Source of the DNA: Coccinella septempunctata
Lineage: Eukaryota > Arthropoda > Insecta > Coleoptera > Coccinellidae
Direction of reading: 5' to 3'
NCBI RefSeq assembly: GCF_907165205.1
Contig: NC_058198.1
Coordinates: 21,823,240-21,887,239 of the forward strand
Length of the DNA: 64,000 bases
Below, piece by piece: positions 11,900 through 21,697 of the stretch. Both the position numbers and the translations under genes were made by a program. The notes beneath the pieces were generated by a model, which ran no database searches, was not told the DNA's origin, and was given only the letters and a program-made list of their open reading frames with translations. Positions within the stretch are counted from its first letter, which is position 1; every line of letters begins with the position of its first letter.

Positions 11900-12600
11900 T
11901 GAAGTGCAATTCCTTCTTATGTATGAATGAAAGTATTATACTCTACTAAGCTGAAAGGCATTGAAAAAGTGAAGAAAGACAACGATTAGCAGGTCTTATT
12001 CGATTACTGTATCAAAAAAATTGTGTTGAAAGGTTTATTTAACGGCAGTTCAATCATGATCACATGGTATAATTAATCGGTGGAGAAACTGTTAATTTTA
12101 TTTTGTATGAGAATTTTGTGCTTCTTCGAAAGGAAAAATGACTATATGATTTTCCGTTAATGTGTAATATTTCATTATTTTTATTATGTATTTAACAAAT
12201 TCTGCGTAACAATTATTTCAAGTCCTTAGTGTTAGAAATCAATTTGCCAGGAATTGAGAAGGTTTTTCATCATTCCAAATTTTTTTTCTCTTTTATTTCC
12301 AATTACAGAAGGGATAATGGAATCAGATACGAAATCTAAAAACAAAATTCTAGAGCTAACTGAAACCAAGTGCACTGATAGACAAATCAAGCCAATACGT
12401 GAGATTTGCGAATAATTATAAGGATCTAAAAGAATACAATGTTGAAACAGAGGAAGAATCGAGCGATTCGGAGTGGGAGAATTACGAGGAATAGAGGAAA
12501 GAGCAGATGTATCTTTCACTCATATCGGATATCCAAGATGTTAATCATCTGATATACGTATCGACTAATTGGAAATAAACTCAAAAATAAATACATATAT
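11900..12600. other. Mostly unassigned; exon-like acidic segment near 12310-12495
   Basis: A polypyrimidine tract and AATTACAG at about 12285-12310 precede ATGGAATCAGATACG. After one apparent frameshift a short acidic stretch (ETEEESSDSEWENYEE) ends in TAG at about 12492. It may be a terminal exon of an unidentified gene or transposon-derived. Nothing else is recognised. Confidence 0.25.
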
Positions 12601-13105
12601 AATTACATAATCCTAACCATAATTAGGTCAAATTGGACTTTTGTTTGTTCCCTATTTGAATATACAATAGTCATGCAGATCATAATATTGAGCAATAGTG
12701 CGGCCAGTGTGTGTGCATTTTTATCTTTTATATAACTCTATGTTTATATCTATGTATTTATAGAGAAATGTTACTACTTTATTCAAGACTATCTGAATGA
12801 AGATGGACTGCATTAATCTTTGTATTACTGTCACTGTATAATTTGTTATTTTTTTTCTTGCTACCAATGACCTGTCCCATATTGAGAGGATCAATAAATG
12901 TTATTATTATTATATTATTATCATTATGTTTCAAATATCCATTCATTCGAGATGCAGTTCAGAATTAATTCAGTAGCCCATCCAGTAGCCATTGAGTTAA
13001 GTTGCTTAGCTCTCATTATACAGAGTACTCTCTAGTCACCGTTGTACATTTACAAAAATAGAGTTTGTTTTTAAAAACAGAGTTCTCATAATAAAAAGTA
13101 AAATG
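12601..13105 (+). mobile_element. Divergent solo LTR of the same Gypsy lineage, with nested LINE tail
   Basis: It starts AATTACATAATCCTAACC like the Gypsy LTRs at 15325 and 23704. It shares ACTTTTGTTTGTT, GCAATAGTGC, CATTCATTC.AGATGCAG, AGTACTCTCTAGTCACCGTT and the AAAATAGAGTTTGTTTTTAA tail. ATAT at 12597-12600 and ATAT at 13106-13109 form the 4-bp target duplication. No internal region follows, so it is a solo LTR. It differs by many substitutions and is older than the full element. Without the insertion at 12746-12931 its length is about 319 bp, against 302 bp for the intact LTR. Confidence 0.8.
12746..12924 (+). mobile_element. 5'-truncated LINE tail nested in the solo LTR
   Basis: TATGTTT occurs at both 12739-12745 and 12925-12931 as a 7-bp target duplication. 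The insert ends GACCTGTCCCATATTG.. AGGATCAATAAATGTTATTA and a TTA/ATT-rich tail, matching the LINE 3' end at 8580-8630. It contains only non-coding 3' end. Confidence 0.8.
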
Positions 13106-13109
13106 ATAT

Positions 13110-14290
13110 CAATAAAAACCGGTAACGAATATACTACCCAACTATGGTAAAAAACAGTGTTTGGTGCTTTTGCATTCTCACACTGTTACACCTATTACAA
13201 CATATAAAAGCAGTAACATTGTCCATAATTCTTTAGAAAAACCAGAAAACAGTTACTGCTTTCAAGTTAGATTCGACCAAATACAACACAAAAAGCAGTA
13301 TTCTCTGTCAAAGCAAGTTCAAAAGGCAATAAATTTAAGAGCAAAAAAACAGTAACTTGTAGGTGTTGCCCTTTTAATGTTGCTTCATTGAAATCATTAG
13401 GTTGTAATTTTGAAAATTTTAATTAATAATTTACATACTCGGATTGTCTCTAAGTTTCAAAGGATTCATTTCTTTTCTGAAAATGGTTCCCATAAATAAG
13501 TTTCAATTCGATCATGGAGTTTGAGGGAAACAGCCAATCAAAGCATAAAAAATATTAGGAAGGGCACAAAAAATCTTGTCTCCTGGCCCATATTTTGAAT
13601 TTCGCCACTGCGTCTCTTCATATAGTCCAAATCAATAGTTAAATACGCAGCTAGGGAAGATGAAGAAAGTTTCAAGATTCATTTGGATTCCATAAATGCT
13701 GAATCATCACTATTACTTACATTTTCATAATGAAATATGTAATAAATTTTTAACTTGAGATCACCTACTACTGAAAATGAGATCGCGGGGAAGAATCCAT
13801 TTCAATTTTTTTGGAGATATCTCAACGTCTTTACTGAATGATGATAATTGAAGGTTCTTCTATGGATTTGAATCGAAACATCCACAGATAATGATTTTTC
13901 GAAATTAGGAATATAAAAATACATATTATTTTTAACTTTCTTAATCTCCCATCTAGATACATCAATTTTAATTGAATAATTATTCAGGAGGTTTTCAAAA
14001 TTTTTGTTCGGTTCTAGAGATACCTCTATATGATGCATACAGGAGGTTCAACTGGTGTATATAACTTAGAGTCAACAATGCCAGAGCCGAAGAACAAAGC
14101 AAATAGGAAATTTTAGATGAAATAAAATTCAATTTTCCATTTTTTCAAGAAACACAAGTAACACGGCATTAACAACATGGTGATCCCTTCAATAAAATCG
14201 ATGTAGACTCATTATGAGAACTTGAGTGATCCAAAAAAAATCTGCTTGTGAGAATGTTAGTAATGACTTGCTGAGCTGAGCCAGAGATTT
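13110..14290. other. No recognised feature
   Basis: AT-rich; short open stretches at 13161 (+) and 13802 (-) have no recognisable family. Nothing else is supported. Confidence 0.4.
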
Positions 14291-14986
14291 TCGATTACTA
14301 CAAAGATGATTCCGAATAAATGGAAATTTCTTGTCAGAAGATATAAAATGGCCAAAGACCAGAAAAAAAGGTGGAAAGAGCCCCGAGCAGGTTTTTATTT
14401 TTTGATGAGATGGATGCTTATCTGGGTAATAAATTCAGTAATAAATGTCCATATGCCCTGCAGAGCAGTTTTGTTGATGACATGTTAAGTCTCAAAACAT
14501 GTTAATAATTAACTGCTTTGTCAGATCAACATTGTGGAAAGAAGTCTTAAAGTGAAATTTAATATGCATAGAATCGGTATACTTTCATACCTTTTAGTGT
14601 ATGGCAAAATTATGAACGTAAACTTTATTTCAGAGAATACTAGATATTCTGAGCCTGCAGTATTCATTGATACAATCATTACTGGCTTTTCCAAACCCTC
14701 AACATCCATCCTCACCAAACCCTCAACTTTCTTCCTTTCCAAACCCTCAACCTCCATCCTTTCAAGACTTTCCACCTCCTTTGTCCCCAGTGATCCTGCA
14801 ACACCTTCCACCTCATCCGGAGGTGGATAGAATCAAGGAGGAAAACAAAATGATACAGCATAGGCAGGAGATGGAAATTAAAAGACAAAAAATTAAGTTG
14901 GAGGAAAGGAAGGTTGAAATCCTTGAGGAGTATCTGCGCCACTTGAATAACGAGAAATCGAATCGAGAAAACTATAATGAACAATA
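14290..14986 (+). pseudogene. Myb/SANT-like DNA-binding protein fragment (two exon-like segments)
   Basis: Segment 1 (about 14306-14485) reads NKWKFLVRRYKMAKDQKKR, and after a frame change FIFDEMDAYLGNKF and CPYALQSSFVDDM. This resembles the core of insect Myb/SANT-like (trihelix-type) proteins. Segment 2 opens after a TTTATTTCAG acceptor ending at about 14633. It has a Pro-rich repeat (FPNPQ / SSPNPQ units) and then a charged coiled coil (about 14830-14975: KRQKIKLEERKVEILEEYL) ending in TAA at 14985-14987. Two other frames across 14534-14830 stay open because of the short DNA repeat. It could be a host gene or a Harbinger-type accessory protein. The frame change argues for decay. Confidence 0.45.
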
Positions 14987-15039
14987 ATTTCGAGTAATTT
15001 TTATGATATTTCTAATGCCAGAAATTAAGAGAGGTCTAA

Positions 15040-15303
15040 ACCGTTTTATTGGTCAGTTCAAAAAGAAAAAATGAATATCTTAGATCAGAAACCATTATCA
15101 TTATCATCATCATAATTCAATTCAATCAGTAAGCCACGTCGGAAAGTTAGAAATTTTTTTATTCGTCAAACGAAAAATAAAATTTTTCATTCAGAAACAA
15201 ATATTCATTTATGTTCTTATTTTTCCAAGGTGCAATTATTTTTTCTATGAATTTCCATATCAAGAAATTTCTCGCAGAGTTTCGCCATTGGCTACAATTC
15301 GTA
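15040..15303 (+). repeat. Dispersed repeat, plus-strand copy
   Basis: This stretch (GGTCAGTTCAAAAAGA.., ATTCAATTCAATCAGT.., TCGCCATTGGCTACAAT) matches the reverse complement of 54655-54930 over its whole length at moderate divergence. The Gypsy element inserted just beyond its right end. No open frame; repeat type unknown. Confidence 0.7.
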
Positions 15304-15324
15304 TATATTCATTCCTATTCATAT

Positions 15325-15626
15325 AATTACATAATCCTAACCCTTATTAACTTAAATTAGACTTTTGTTTGTTACTCATTTGAATCTACATATAGCCATA
15401 CCATATTAATATTACGCAATAGTGCACCTGCATCCTTATCTCTTTTAAGATAACCCAATATTATAAATATCAATTCATTCAGGATGCAAGAGGAGAATTA
15501 ATTCAGAAGTCAATCAGTTACTTTGCTTGTCTCATTACCTAGAGTAGTCTCTAGTCACTGTTGTAAATTTCCAAAATAAAGTTTGTGTTTTTTAAAAACG
15601 GAATTTTCATCGTAAAAAATATAATT
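15325..15626 (+). repeat. 5' LTR of Gypsy element
   Basis: 302 bp, starts AATTACATAATCC and ends AAAATATAATT. It contains AATAAA at 15575-15580 as a likely polyadenylation signal. No differences from the 3' LTR were found by eye. Confidence 0.95.
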
Positions 15627-15645
15627 GGCGACGAGGTCTGGGATT
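15626..15645 (+). promoter_or_regulatory. Primer binding site, tRNA-Ser(GCU)-like
   Basis: TGGCGACGAGG begins on the last T of the LTR and is followed shortly by TGGGATT. This matches the complement of the 3' end of insect tRNA-Ser(GCU) (..CCTCGTCG-CCA) from general knowledge of that tRNA. Confidence 0.7.
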
Positions 15646-16145
15646 GTGCCAATTTGTGTGAAAAGCAGAAAACCTGGAATTGTGCCTGAAAAGCTGAGAA
15701 TCCAGAGCGTCCACGAATTGTCAGTATCAACTGTCCAGCACAACCAAAGAACAAGGTGAAACCCGTAGGAGTCCGATTGATCGAGTAGCGCCCTTCGACG
15801 ACTTCAAAAGACAACTTTAAGGAATACAACGTGGTGAGCAAGTCCTGAATTTTTTCCCCCAGTCTAATAACCTGGCCCAAAGTTATCATTCTTTTTCCCC
15901 GTTTTGAGCGTAAAACCGGTACCAAAGTTTTTTCTAGGTTTCTTCTAAAAAACCGATTATCAAAGTTTTTCCTAGGTTTTTCTTTATTAAAACCGATTTC
16001 AAATAGTTTTCTCTAGGTTTCTTTCAAAAACCGATAATAACGTGAATTTTTAATATTGAATAATTATTTAAAATAACGAAATCTCAAGATTACTTCAATT
16101 AAGCATTTCTCCTTCAAAAAGAATAAAAAAGTAAATAAATTTAAA

Positions 16146-17279
16146 ATGGCTACGGAAAGAATAGATTTGTCTATTGCAGAAAAATTTGGCATGCTATTAC
16201 CTCAATTTTCAGGTATAGAAAATGAGTTGCATTCGTTTATTCAAAATGCTGAAGATTATTTAATGATGTTCGCTAATGAGAATCAAATTGTTAAAAAATA
16301 TTGCTTTGCTGTCGTAAAATCGAAATTAATTGATAGAGCTCGTGCTGAAGTATTAACTTCCGATATTCCTAATAATTGGGAACTTCTCAAGCAATTTCTC
16401 TATACTAAATTTGGAGATCTTATCAACCTAGACGTATTAATCCACCAGTTACAATTTTTAAATAAAAAGCCACATGAAGATTTATTGAATTTTATAGAAC
16501 GTATAATTGCTTTAAAAATACGAATTAATTATCGAATTGATGCAGACCCAATGACTGATCCAGAAAAATTACTGTATAAAACGAATATTCTAAAAATTTG
16601 CAAAACAGTGTTAATTTCAAATTCACCCTCCGAATTAAGAACGCATTTAATTATGAATAATGACTATAGCTTTGATGATACTATAAATGCTGTAAAAGAT
16701 TATATTTCTTATTTAGAACAATATGAATTACTCGATAGAAGCAGACGGAATAAGCCTCAACCAATTAAGAATAACTATTCTAATAATTTTAACCAAAATA
16801 ATCGAAAAATGAATTTTACACATTTCAATCGCCCAGCAAATAATTACAATCGTCCCGCTAATAATTTCAATCATTTTAATCATTCTAATCAAAATAATCA
16901 AAGAAATGCGCAATTTCCTTCGCAACCGATACACTTCAATCAACGTCCAGTAAAATATAACTATCCGACAAATCAGCAAGTATTTGGAAATCGATATAAT
17001 AAAAATGATAATCAAAATGTTTTTAAACCAAATCCTAATTATCGAAATAATAGTCCTCCAGAAAGAATGTCCATTCAAAGTAGAAATTATCCTCAAAAAC
17101 GTCCAAATTATTCTTCACAATATGATGTAAATCCTCAAAGAAGATTCGTAAATGAAAATCCAAAACCTAATTTTACGTTTGAAGAATTAACTCATGTACA
17201 ATCTATTTCTAAAGATCCTGATCGTTATCCTAGTAATGAAAATTTTCACGAAATGCCTCAAGAAGAGCCATTGACCTAA
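16146..17279 (+). CDS. gag: Gypsy Gag polyprotein
   Basis: 377 codons starting at the first ATG after the 519-bp leader (AAAATGGCT context). Residues 1-195 form a capsid-like helical region (e.g. LHQLQFLNKKPHEDLLNFIER-type helices). Residues about 200-340 are very Asn-, Pro- and Arg-rich (NNYNRPANN, NHFNHSNQNN) and would act as the nucleic-acid-binding part. No CCHC zinc knuckle is present, as in other errantivirus Gags. It ends TAA at 17277-17279, overlapping the pol frame by 40 bases. It appears intact in this copy. Confidence 0.9.
   Translation: MATERIDLSIAEKFGMLLPQFSGIENELHSFIQNAEDYLMMFANENQIVKKYCFAVVKSKLIDRARAEVLTSDIPNNWELLKQFLYTKFGDLINLDVLIHQLQFLNKKPHEDLLNFIERIIALKIRINYRIDADPMTDPEKLLYKTNILKICKTVLISNSPSELRTHLIMNNDYSFDDTINAVKDYISYLEQYELLDRSRRNKPQPIKNNYSNNFNQNNRKMNFTHFNRPANNYNRPANNFNHFNHSNQNNQRNAQFPSQPIHFNQRPVKYNYPTNQQVFGNRYNKNDNQNVFKPNPNYRNNSPPERMSIQSRNYPQKRPNYSSQYDVNPQRRFVNENPKPNFTFEELTHVQSISKDPDRYPSNENFHEMPQEEPLT
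17240..17246 (+). promoter_or_regulatory. -1 ribosomal frameshift slippery heptamer (gag-pol)
   Basis: A_AAT_TTT in the gag frame fits X_XXY_YYZ. It begins directly after the TGA (17237-17239) that closes the pol frame upstream, and gag stops 31 bases further on. A -1 slip here joins gag to the protease frame. No stem-loop or pseudoknot downstream was verified. Confidence 0.7.
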
Positions 17280-19185
17280 ATAATTCATTAGATCACTCTA
17301 ATCAATTACCTTATATTGAATTTTCAAATCCAAAATGTAAATTATTAATTGATAGCGGATGTTCAGTTTGTTTAATAGATCCAAAATTTGCGTACAATAA
17401 TTTCCCTAAAAATATTTTCAAAGAATCGACTACATTAACTGCTTGTTTTAGAAAGCAAACTTCTGACGAAAAAGTTTTACTACCATTATTTTCAGAGTTT
17501 AGAACAGATGATTTTCATCCTTTTATTTTGTATAAATTTCATAAAAATTATGATGGTTTAATTGGTGCAGATTTCTTGAATAAATACGGACTTAACTTAG
17601 ATTTCAAAAATCAAATTATTTTTAATGATAATTGTCAAATACCTTTTCACTACCAACAAGTTTGTCAGAATCAAACGGAGATTCCAATCGATTTAAGTCA
17701 TTTAGAACCTAAATTAAATAGTCAATTAATGAAAATACTTCAAACAAATGAAGAAGTACTTCAACTCCCTGGTCAACCCCTTAATTTTTCAAACAGAGTA
17801 AAACATAAAATTCGTACGACTGACGATGTTCCTGTTCATTGTAAAATTTATAGATATCCTGAAATTCATCGCGAAGAAGTGAAAAGTCAAATTAAAGACA
17901 TGTTAGATAAAAAGATTATTCGACCGAGTATTTCCCCATGGTCTTTTCCAGTTGTTATTGTTCCAAAGAAACAAGATTTATCAGGTAAAACAAAATGGCG
18001 TATGGCAATTGATTATAGAAAATTAAACGATAAAACAATTGATGACAAATATCCTCTACCTCAAATTGAAAGCATATTGGACAAATTAGGAAATAAAAAA
18101 TATTTTACCGTGCTTGATTTAGCGTCCGGATTTCATCAAATAGAAGTTGATGAAGATTCAATTGAAAAAACAGCTTTTACTGTTGAAGATGGTCACTATG
18201 AATTTCTAAGAATGCCTTTCGGTTTAAAAAATGCTCCGGCATCTTTTCAAAGATTAATGAATGATGTTTTGAAAAAATATATTGGAAAAATATGCTATAT
18301 TTACATGGATGATGTTATTATATTTTCTGATACACCCGAACAACACTTAGCTGACATTCATACTATTCTTGAAGCTTTAAAGAAAGATAATTTGAAAATA
18401 CAATTAGACAAATGTCACTTTTTCAAGAATGAAATTGAGTTTTTAGGACATATTATTACCCCTGAAGGAATTAAACCCAATCCAAATAAATTAAAAGCGG
18501 TTAAGCATTTCCCTATTCCTAAAACACAAAAAGAAATTAAGTCATTTCTTGGTTTAGTTGGTTATTATAGAAAATTCATTCCTAATTTCGCGAAAATTAC
18601 GAAACCATTAACGGCATGTTTGAAAAAAGACGCAAAAATTAATGTTATAGATCCGAAATATATTGAAGCCTTTGAAGTATGCAAAAGAAATTTATTGAAT
18701 CACCCTATATTGCGATATCCGAATTTCAATGAGCCCTTTGTGCTTAGTACCGACGCATCAGGTTTTGCAATTGGAAGTATTTTATCTCAAGGTAATCCTC
18801 CGAATGACCTACCAATAGCTTATGCAAGTAGAACATTGAACCCTGCAGAAACGAGATATAGTACAATTGAAAAAGAACTCCTCGCAATAGTTTGGTCATG
18901 TAAGCATTTTAGACCCTATCTATACGGAAGAAAATTTACGATATACACGGATCATAAACCTTTGACATGGTTATTCTCTTTAAAGGAACCAAATTCACGC
19001 TTAATGCGATGGCGTATTAAATTAGAAGAATATGATTATGAAATTAAATATAAAAAAGGTTCAAATAATAATGCCGATGCCCTTAGTAGAATTGTTTTGA
19101 ATTCAACTGATCATTTGAATTACGAAGAATTTTTGAAACTTTATGATAAGAAAGAAATTGAAGAAAATTTTAATGTTCAAGAAAA

Positions 19186-19600
19186 AGAAGGTAATTTATT
19201 CAAAGCCCCTAAGAAATACGCGTTAGCCCATTGTGTATCAAAAGATTTTCATATGAATAAAGGTATTGCTTTAACGTTTAAACAGAAATATGAAAGAATC
19301 GATGAATTAAAATCGCAAAATAAGTTAACAGGAGAAGTTGCTTTTATTAACCGAGATAATAGAAATATTTATTATTTAATTACGAAAGAATTTTATTATG
19401 AAAAACCGAAGTATGAAACAGTTTTTAAAGCGTTAATAGATTTACGGAAATTATGTGAAAATAATAATGAGAAATATTTAGCGTTACCACGAATTGCGTG
19501 TGGTTTAGACCAATTGGAATGGTCTATAATATTCAAAATGATACAATTCATTTTTATGCATTCAAATATAAATATAATGATATATAATATTCGAAGTAAA
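19186..19600 (+). CDS. OARD1/TARG1-like macro domain embedded in Gypsy Pol
   Basis: About 138 residues between RNase H and integrase read as an ADP-ribose-binding macro domain of the OARD1 (TARG1) type. Motifs in order: FKAPKKYALAHCVSKDFHM, NKGIALTFK, LKSQNKLTGEVAFINRD, IYYLITKEFYYEKP, LPRIACGLDQLEW, and a final INIMIY strand. In OARD1 the catalytic Lys84 lies in a YYLITK motif and Asp125 in a GLD motif. Here the equivalent Lys (codon 19385) and Asp (codon 19508) are present with the same 41-residue spacing. The MGAGIA loop of OARD1 is MNKGIA here and GCG is ACG. Inferred role: removing ADP-ribose from Glu/Asp, or ADP-ribose binding, within the polyprotein. This is the same reading frame as pol, not a separate gene. 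Confidence 0.75.
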
Positions 19601-20178
19601 AAGAAAAAGGAAATAAATAATAAAAATATTGATTTTAATGGTATCGAATACGAAGAATTTATGAAATTGATTAAAGAAGCTACTTATGAAGAAGTAGATG
19701 AAGACGAATTAGCGTCAATGATTAATCAAGTTACTGAAGAGGAACTAGATGAATGTTTAGAGCTCTTGAATGCTCATGATAAAAGTACTAATAATTCGAA
19801 TCAGAATATTAATAATGATAATAATGAAGGAACTCACTTAAATGAAAATTATAATAATGATGATAATAATGAAGATAATATTGAAGATGATTTGAATCAA
19901 GATAATAATAATGAAAATGATGAAAATGATGATTTCACTGTCCATAGTAACGTAGAGAATCCAATTTTAGAGTTACCATATACGGAACGATGTTTAAATG
20001 CATATCCTTTGCAAATAATATTTAAAATGGCATCAAATTACAACGTTACCAAAACGAAGTTATTTGGAGATAAAATAAGATTTCGTGTTTTGATAAATTC
20101 CATTGATAATGATTTATTTAAATTCATTAAAGAATATGTTCGTTCTGAAAAACCTACACGATATATTTTCAATCCGAA

Positions 20179-21677
20179 GAGTTAGAAGAATCCCTTATTA
20201 GAATCCTACAAGATAAATTCGATTATAAAACTATTAAATTTAAAATTTCTAAAATATTTGTTGAAGATGTTGAAGATAAAGAAGAACAAATTTTACGAAT
20301 CCAACAATATCATGAAACCAAAACTAGACATCGTGGTGTAAGCGAAAATTTAATTAGTTTAAGACGAAAATATTATTGGCCTAATATGAATAAAGATGTA
20401 CGAAATTATATTAACTCATGCGAAATATGTCAAAAGAGTAAATACGAAAGAACTCCTATACAACTTCAATTCAAACCTAACCCTATAGGATCGAAACCCT
20501 TTACACATGTTGTACACAAGGGGACACGGATACAAGCTGAGTAGGGAACGATTTTTCACCAGAAGCAGAGAGAATTTCTTGAGCAACAGGGTATTTCGGG
20601 TATGGAATATGTTGCCCCACAGTGTCGTCAACGCCCCTAGTGTTAACAGCTTCAAAAACAGATGGGACGCATGGAGCTCCGGTAGATACTTGTGACCAGT
20701 TGGGAGTGCGGGTTTCATTTTCAGTGGAGGACTTAGTTTTTCTTTTATATGGACAGTATTTCGTTACTTTAATTCAATCTAATTTTTTTTTGTTTTTTTT
20801 TCTTTCCGAATTCACAAGCATGAGCCGTATGTAATTTTTTTTTTATTGTGAGTTACATAGGTTATCCTTAACTCTAATTGTAATGATAATAATAATAATA
20901 AATAATAATAATGTTTATTGTGATACCATAAGATTTGGTCAAACATATTGTTTAAGTATAGTAGATTCATTTTCAAGATTAGGACAATGTTATCCTCTAA
21001 TTCAGAAAACAGGAACGGAAATAATTGATAAAGTAATAATGTATTTTAGTCATTATGGTGTACCCTCTAAAATCACGTGTGACAACGGATTAGAATTCAA
21101 AAATAGTGTCGTTCAAGATTTTTGTAAAGTACATAAAATCGAAATTCATTATATCACAAATTACAATCCAAATTCTAATGCAATTGTGGAAAGATTTCAT
21201 TCAACACTAATTGAGCAATTACGTACTATTGATGATAAAAATTCTACTTTTCAAAATAAATTAGCTCTTGCTTTATTAAGTTATAATAATTCTAATCATT
21301 CGAGTCTAGAAATGACTCCAATGCAAATAATCAAGGCAGATTTAAATTATTCATTACCCATTGAAAAAACTCATAATGAACAAATACAAGATTATGTTGA
21401 AAATTATGTGGAAAATCTCAATGATATTTCGAAAGGATTAGAAAAAAGAAAGCATAAAAATATTAATCGTTTAGAAAACATAAATCAGAAAAGGTCCGCT
21501 GAAGAAGACCATCCATTAAATGATAATCCTACTTATATTAAAAATCCTATTACAAGAAAACTAGATCCGGTATTTAAAAAGATAGATGCTCGAGAAATTG
21601 ATTCACACCGTATTCAAGATAAAAAGAATAAGCATATTTATCATAAAAGAATTCTCAAACAACGAAAGAAAAAATAG
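20179..21677 (+). pseudogene. Gypsy integrase, split by a nested LINE end
   Basis: The -1 frame from about 20179 carries the N-terminal zinc-binding module: His at 20311 and 20329, Cys at 20419 and 20428 (CEIC). Coding stops at 20511 where a LINE end is inserted and resumes in phase at 20916. The catalytic core has YCDT (Asp at about 20922), CDNG (Asp at 21081) and VERF (Glu at 21189), giving DD35E spacing. The C-terminal part is Lys/Arg-rich (KRILKQRKKK) and ends TAG at 21675-21677. The insertion and the upstream frameshift together disable it. Confidence 0.9.
20512..20910 (+). mobile_element. 5'-truncated LINE 3' end nested in the Gypsy integrase
   Basis: ATGTT at 20507-20511 and 20911-20915 is the 5-bp target duplication. 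The 399-bp insert encodes the typical LINE ORF2 C-terminus (RENFLSNRVFRVWNMLPHSV, then NAPSVNSFKNRWD) to TGA at about 20693-20695, then a 3' UTR and a TAA/AAT-repeat tail. Confidence 0.9.
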
Positions 21678-21692
21678 TTTATTTTGTTTCAG
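21678..21692 (+). promoter_or_regulatory. Putative splice acceptor for env mRNA
   Basis: TTTATTTTGTTTCAG lies between the integrase stop and the env ATG at 21698. Gypsy-type env is known to be expressed from a spliced RNA. The donor was not located. Confidence 0.5.
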
Positions 21693-21697
21693 ACATA

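Larger units (their letters stand above)
17240..20185 (+). pseudogene. pol: Gypsy Pol polyprotein: protease, RT, RNase H, macro domain (frameshifted before integrase)
   Basis: Made by -1 frameshift from gag. Aspartic protease: DSG at 17351-17359 with IGADFL further on. Reverse transcriptase: about 17870-18480, catalytic YMDD at 18302-18313. RNase H: first Asp in STDAS at 18752, then TIEKELLAIVW and YTDHKPL. After the ADALSR boundary (about 19090) comes an extra macro domain (19186-19600), then an Asn/Asp/Glu-rich linker (about 19620-19950) and a region leading to integrase. The frame hits TAG at 20183-20185 while coding similarity continues in the -1 frame from about 20179. One base therefore appears lost there, cutting integrase off. 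Confidence 0.9.

Noticed and set aside
15551..15925. 124-codon minus-strand open frame over the Gypsy leader
   Set aside because: It overlaps the LTR, primer site and leader in antisense and has no family resemblance; it is a by-product.
16728..17096. 122-codon minus-strand open frame
   Set aside because: Antisense shadow of the Asn-rich part of gag; its Ile-rich composition comes from the AAT codons.
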